In this document: piece by piece, positions 59,851-64,000 of the stretch
How positions within the stretch are numbered: position 1 is the first letter of the stretch
Layout: each line of letters begins with the position of its first letter
Assembly: GCF_000961095.1 (NCBI RefSeq)
Contig: NZ_CP011058.1
Location: 1,331,001 to 1,395,000 of the forward strand
Source: Paenibacillus beijingensis
GTDB taxonomy: Bacteria; Bacillota; Bacilli; Paenibacillales; Paenibacillaceae
DNA: 64,000 nucleotides
Direction of reading: 5' to 3'
Position numbers and translations under genes: made by a program
The notes under the pieces: model-generated
The model's database searches: none
What the model saw: only the letters and a program-made list of their open reading frames with translations
Told to the model about the DNA's origin: nothing

Positions 59851-62160
59851 TTACTTTTCCGAACCGACAATCATTTTTCTGTATTCCGACGGGGTCATGC
59901 CCGTATATTTTTTAAACGTCCGGAGGAAGCTTCGGGAGTTGGCATAACCGACCTTCTCCGCAATATCGTTCACCTTCCTGTCCTTCTCGAGCAGCAGCGC
60001 CTTAGAGGCATTAATACGAATTTGAATCAAGTAATCGATGAAATTGTTCTCCGTATATTCCTTAAACAGCCTGCTGATGTAAGCCGGGCTGATATGAAAT
60101 TGCTCCGCCAGAAGGTCGAGAGAGAGCTCGCTTTCCTGATAATGCTCCTGGATATATGCGGTCATCCGCTCAATCGTCTCATTTTTTCCGCGATGGCTCC
60201 GCTTCTCTTCGATTTTGGCGGACAGCTCCTCCAGAACGGAATAGACGAGCCGTTCCGCTTCCTTCCAATTATCGCAAAGTCCGATCTTCTCATAGATGCC
60301 GCTAAGGGAAGGGGCGGACGGCTCCTGTTCAATGCCAAGCGATTCGACCGTATACAGAGATTTCAGGATCAGTTCAAAGGACAATTGACGAATCAGCTCC
60401 GGCTCCAGGCTGCTTTCCACGGCGGCGCGGAACATGTCATCCATGTCATGGCGCACTGTTGTCATGTCCGTCTTTTTCAACGCGTCGGTGATCGAATGGA
60501 CAAACCGGCTTAACCGGTAATAATGCTGGCTTTCGGACGGAAGCAGGTCTTCGATGGAAATGACCGAATTTTGGCCAAAAACCATTTTGTAACGGAGCGC
60601 CTTTTGCGAACCGGTATACGATAAGGGGATATCTTTCATTTCTTTGAAGCATGTGCCGACTCCAACGGTCACGACGATGCCAAACTGCCGCTTCATGATA
60701 TCAAGCACCTGTTCCAGCAGCGCAAGCGTCCGCAGATGGTTCTGGTCCGCATCGCCTTCGGCAAAGCTGATGACAACCGCTGCCCGGCCGCCTCCCAAAT
60801 CGATTGCGGCTCCCGCACATTCCGTATTGATCAGCTCTTCCGCCACGTTGCAAAACGCAAACGCAAAGAGCGATTCGTCCCGCGGGCTCAGAGTCGCTCC
60901 TTCTTTTTCGATTTCAGCCGTACAAACCAGAAACCATTCTTCGTAAAGCTTGGCCCCGACAAATTCAAGCTGCTGGCTCACCGATTGATAATCCGCTTTG
61001 AACCCCGTCAATATATCCATAATGATTTTCCACTTCAACATCGGCTTCGAATCCCGCAGATGCTTTGCGAGGTGATCACGGTCGATGACCATTTGGTCAA
61101 ACACCGTTTCCAAATAGCCAAGCTGTGCCGTATTCCAAGACTGCGGATGCGACGGGTCGCTTGTGTACGCGCTCGATACTTTCCCGATCAGCCTCTCCAG
61201 CGGTCTAAACGTCCAGCGGTTTACATAAAACAAAGCGGCCAGCCCAAGCGCAATCATCAAACAGGCGAATAAAACGAGCAAATTACGGGTAATGTTCAGC
61301 GGTTCGTAAATTTTCGATTCCGGTATAATGCTGATCATCTTCCAGCCCGTATATTCGGAAGTCCGATAAAAAACCGTTTGCCGCACGCCGTCCAAATCGA
61401 CCGTAAAAAAGCCGTTTTCTTTTTCCGATAACACGCGTTTAATGTATGGAAGCGCATTCATATTGTGGAATAATTGAGTTTTGTCATCATGGGTAACGAC
61501 TTTTCCTTCCTTGTCCACAATCATTAAATGGCCGGCGTGCCGATCTTCGTAAACGGCTTTGACCATGTTATACACGACTTTTTCATTAATGTTGACGGCG
61601 ACCAAGCCTTTGCGGAATCCCGGACTGCTGATCGCCGGATAGCTGCGGACAAGGGTAATGACATTGTGATTCTGGCTTCCATCCCAAGCCTGATGAGTGG
61701 GCAGCCATTTGAAATATTCGGACATATTCAAATAAGGCTTTAACCAATTGCTCTCGGGAGCGGCATTCTTGATGTAGGACTTATCTGTTAAAATATCGCC
61801 GCTTTTATCGGAATAGACATAGATTGAGGAATAATCGGGATTCGTACGAATGAAGTCGGTCAGTTTGGTGTTCAGCGCATAAAAGTTATTGTATTTCTGA
61901 GCGTCATCTTTATAACTGTCCATAATAAAGTAAACGAATTCGATGTCGTTTGTCAGGTTAAGCAAGTCCTTCTCCGTCTGCCGGAACACGACTTCAATTC
62001 GTTGATCGACCTGCTGAAGCAAAGCCGAGTTCGTATCGTTTAAATCCCTTTCCAGCGTCCCCATCGTACCGATGTAAGACAACCAAAACGTAAGGATGAT
62101 AACGGTTAAAAAGACGACTCCGTAAACCAACATCACTTTCCCGGAAATGCTGATCTCCAT
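59851..62160 (-). CDS. Membrane-anchored AraC-family transcriptional regulator
   Basis: A 769-residue protein that joins an extracellular sensor to a DNA-binding domain. It has a membrane segment at about 9-31, an extracellular Cache-type region (about 32-290, with SSIYVYSDKSGDIL), a second segment (about 293-316), a HAMP-like link, a middle cytoplasmic domain, and two AraC-type helix-turn-helix units at the C-terminus (about 665-760, with LSLDLLAEQFHISPAYISRL and IAEKVGYANSRSFLRTFKKY). Such one-component proteins usually control neighbouring sugar genes; here the likely target is the GH2 beta-mannosidase gene, 260 bases upstream in the same direction (inference). Confidence 0.9.
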   Translation of the reverse strand: MEISISGKVMLVYGVVFLTVIILTFWLSYIGTMGTLERDLNDTNSALLQQVDQRIEVVFRQTEKDLLNLTNDIEFVYFIMDSYKDDAQKYNNFYALNTKLTDFIRTNPDYSSIYVYSDKSGDILTDKSYIKNAAPESNWLKPYLNMSEYFKWLPTHQAWDGSQNHNVITLVRSYPAISSPGFRKGLVAVNINEKVVYNMVKAVYEDRHAGHLMIVDKEGKVVTHDDKTQLFHNMNALPYIKRVLSEKENGFFTVDLDGVRQTVFYRTSEYTGWKMISIIPESKIYEPLNITRNLLVLFACLMIALGLAALFYVNRWTFRPLERLIGKVSSAYTSDPSHPQSWNTAQLGYLETVFDQMVIDRDHLAKHLRDSKPMLKWKIIMDILTGFKADYQSVSQQLEFVGAKLYEEWFLVCTAEIEKEGATLSPRDESLFAFAFCNVAEELINTECAGAAIDLGGGRAAVVISFAEGDADQNHLRTLALLEQVLDIMKRQFGIVVTVGVGTCFKEMKDIPLSYTGSQKALRYKMVFGQNSVISIEDLLPSESQHYYRLSRFVHSITDALKKTDMTTVRHDMDDMFRAAVESSLEPELIRQLSFELILKSLYTVESLGIEQEPSAPSLSGIYEKIGLCDNWKEAERLVYSVLEELSAKIEEKRSHRGKNETIERMTAYIQEHYQESELSLDLLAEQFHISPAYISRLFKEYTENNFIDYLIQIRINASKALLLEKDRKVNDIAEKVGYANSRSFLRTFKKYTGMTPSEYRKMIVGSEK

Positions 62161-62259
62161 TCAAGGACCCCCATCGGTTCGGCTATGGACACGGACGGCT
62201 CATACTTGGAAAAATTTATCGGCACAGTAAAGTATATCAAAGTCGGTACAAGTGCGTAA

Positions 62260-62390
62260 AACGGAATTTGGGGGATATTTTGAAATACATGCGATCCTGC
62301 AAAAATACTTTTTTTGTTGCACCGCTGCAGGTTTAGCGAGGAAGGACCTCCGACTCCGCTTTGCTTCAGCGGAATTGGAGGTCCTTTTGG
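62260..62390. repeat. Dispersed intergenic repeat with a terminator-like hairpin, copy B
   Basis: The core 62342-62386 pairs AAGGACCTCC with GGAGGTCCTT and CTCCGC with GCGGA, as in copy A at 17125-17167. Similarity continues to the left (GGATATTTTGAAATACATGCGA against GGACATTTTTGATAAAACATCGCA, given here with its differences). It lies 36 bases after the stop codon of the GH2 gene and probably ends its transcript. Confidence 0.7.
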
Positions 62391-62421
62391 GGGATAATCG
62401 ACAACCCGCTTGCTGCGCTGT

Positions 62422-64000
62422 TTATAGAGTGTATGTGTCGATAATGCTTCGTATTCGCAATCCGCTCTGCAATTCGCTAAGCGTTGAAGGCGCGGAGAGA
62501 TCTTCTTTACGGAGGATGATTCGTTTCGGACGACCCGCAGATAGGTGGATGAAATTATCGCTGAGCCGGACGTCATGACCGGTGAAATCCAACTCGACAA
62601 ACGCGGCAAACGATTCGGAATGAAGGGTCAGGATGTAAGCATCGGCCTCTTCCGTCATTTCCGCCCGCAGCGCCGGCTCTGCAAAATGAAAATGTTTCGG
62701 TTTCACAAACAGGACGCAGCCTTCGCTGACAGCCCTTCCCTCCAATTCAAGTTCATATTCCAGGTAAACTTCACGGCTCTTGACCGGGTCTCCTCCAAGC
62801 ACTTCGGCAAAATCCAGCTCCGCAGATCCCGCTGCCGAGAGCGCCTCGACCGTTATGCTCATCGAGCCTTGTTGAATGACGGCTGAGAGCCGGTCCCGGA
62901 GCCGCCAATGAACCATACCTTGAACAAGTTTCGGCGTATCGTTCGTGACGGCAAGCTTAACCTTCGTTCCCGTTTCTTCCGCGGACAGCAGCACCGGCGC
63001 ATAAAAGCGTTTTGCGTAGTAATGCAGGGCTTTCCATCGGCCAAAATAATCGATGCTCGACCAGGATGCACCCGGCCAGCAATCGTTGAGCTGCCAATAG
63101 ATCGAGCCCATGCAGCGGCCCCGGTTGCGGCGCCAATGCTCGACGCCATAGCGCATCGCTTCGGCTTGAAGCAGCTGCGAAACAAACAGCAGAGAATCGA
63201 AGTCCTTAGGGTACAGAAAATTTTCGGAGATACCCGCTATAATTTTCCCGTTGCCCGCCGGATTTTTTTGATGACTCTCCATCACGGAGCTGAAAATATT
63301 CCGGTCCCCCTGCTCCGTGAACGAATCCACCGTCTTCAACGCGGGGAACGATTGAAAGCCGAATTCCGAGCAGAAGCGGAAATAATGCTCCCGGTATGCC
63401 GTGAAAGGCTCCCCTCCGTGCCAAACGTCCCAGTAGTGGACATCGCCTTTATGCGGGGCGTTTGGCTCGTCAAAGCCGCCTCCCGAAGAAGGCGAAGCCT
63501 TCCAGTAAAACGTACCCGGATCAAGCGTCCGCATCAGCTCCGGAAGAATGATTTCAAACTGTTTCACATAGTCGGTCTTCAGCTTGGCCCGCTTCGGAAA
63601 GTCCCAATCGACCCAGGCCATTTCCATTTCGTTATTGCCGCACCAAAGGCCAAGCGAAGCATGATGGCGAATCCGTTTGACGTTATCGGCAATTTCGGCT
63701 TTGATCTGCTCCGTAAATTGTTCCGTCATTTCATATTCCGCACAAGCGAATAAATGATCCTGCCAAACGATCAAACCGTATTGATCGCATAAATCGTAAA
63801 AATAATCGTCCGGGTAATAACCGCCGCCCCAGACGCGGATGCAGTTGAAGTTCGCATCCCTGCAGTCGCGGATGAGCCGCTCCGTCCTTTCCTTGCTTTG
63901 CCGGGCCCTGATGTTATCCTCGGGGATATAGTTCGCCCCCATTGCAAACATCGAAACCCCGTTGACGACGAATTCGAACGTTTCGCCCCAGGAATCGGGT
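62422..64000 (-). CDS. GH2 beta-mannosidase, 5' end beyond the window (partial)
   Basis: The C-terminal 526 residues of a GH2-type beta-mannosidase; the frame stays open to the right edge, reading SWGETFEFVVNGVSMFAMGA. The (beta/alpha)8 domain has the acid/base glutamate in LWCGNNEMEMAW and the nucleophile in FCSEFGFQSFP. The C-terminal beta domain (ending SIIDTYTL) is complete. An apparent ATG at 63951 is internal. With the GH38 alpha-mannosidase at the other end, the region can remove both alpha- and beta-linked mannose. It is transcribed towards the AraC-type regulator. Confidence 0.88.
   Translation of the reverse strand, partial: PDSWGETFEFVVNGVSMFAMGANYIPEDNIRARQSKERTERLIRDCRDANFNCIRVWGGGYYPDDYFYDLCDQYGLIVWQDHLFACAEYEMTEQFTEQIKAEIADNVKRIRHHASLGLWCGNNEMEMAWVDWDFPKRAKLKTDYVKQFEIILPELMRTLDPGTFYWKASPSSGGGFDEPNAPHKGDVHYWDVWHGGEPFTAYREHYFRFCSEFGFQSFPALKTVDSFTEQGDRNIFSSVMESHQKNPAGNGKIIAGISENFLYPKDFDSLLFVSQLLQAEAMRYGVEHWRRNRGRCMGSIYWQLNDCWPGASWSSIDYFGRWKALHYYAKRFYAPVLLSAEETGTKVKLAVTNDTPKLVQGMVHWRLRDRLSAVIQQGSMSITVEALSAAGSAELDFAEVLGGDPVKSREVYLEYELELEGRAVSEGCVLFVKPKHFHFAEPALRAEMTEEADAYILTLHSESFAAFVELDFTGHDVRLSDNFIHLSAGRPKRIILRKEDLSAPSTLSELQSGLRIRSIIDTYTL

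Overview
The window looks like a chromosomal segment of a Paenibacillus-like (Paenibacillaceae) soil or plant-associated Firmicute. The evidence is strong AGGAGG-type ribosome binding sites, consensus sigma-A promoters, catabolite-responsive (cre) sites, many LplB/YtcP-type sugar transporters next to YesM/YesN-type two-component systems, and many secreted glycoside hydrolases. Nearly every gene is on the minus strand, so operons read from high to low coordinates.

Layout. (a) 1-6000: the 5' end of a zinc-type dehydrogenase, a nitrilase-family hydrolase and a GH38 alpha-mannosidase, preceded by a sugar ABC importer that a deletion has broken (first permease intact; second permease and binding protein fused remnants). 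A perfect TTGACA-17-TATAAT promoter and LacI-type operators control it. (b) 6300-16025: an oligopeptide-type ABC importer (binding protein, two permeases, two ATPases) followed by a DUF1028 protein, an amidohydrolase and a GAF/PucR-type regulator, probably a peptide or amide scavenging operon; an internally deleted aac(3)-like remnant lies beyond it. (c) 16480-17000: remnants of a divergent MmyB-type regulator / MFS transporter pair. (d) 17226-19175: a secreted 5'-nucleotidase with a C-terminal LysM domain. (e) 19430-43455: a 24-kb rhamnose-glycan utilisation locus: GH106, a YesN/YesM two-component system, then an eight-gene unit (MGH1-like hydrolase, GH78-like rhamnosidase, LplB and YtcP permeases, binding protein, a 1615-residue secreted multidomain protein, a right-handed beta-helix protein and a GH78 rhamnosidase). 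cre sites lie in front of each of the three transcription units.

(f) 43781-55959: the most unusual part. Four contiguous genes encode a secreted/membrane von Willebrand A protein, a tubulin-like GTPase-fold protein of 1123 residues, a 728-residue membrane coiled-coil protein, and a 1407-residue membrane protein that carries what reads as a catalytically dead SF2 helicase of the Lhr/Hrq1 type plus a C-terminal HExxH peptidase resembling DA1. This looks like a dedicated envelope-linked system without an assigned function. (g) 56000-57900: a PD-(D/E)XK-like protein gene between short direct repeats beside a broken tRNA-Ala-like sequence, with several intergenic repeat families. (h) 57912-64000: yjdJ and yjdI, a GAPDH paralogue, a membrane-bound AraC-type regulator and the 3' part of a GH2 beta-mannosidase.

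Limits: all family calls come from reading motifs; no database search was run. Domain boundaries are approximate.
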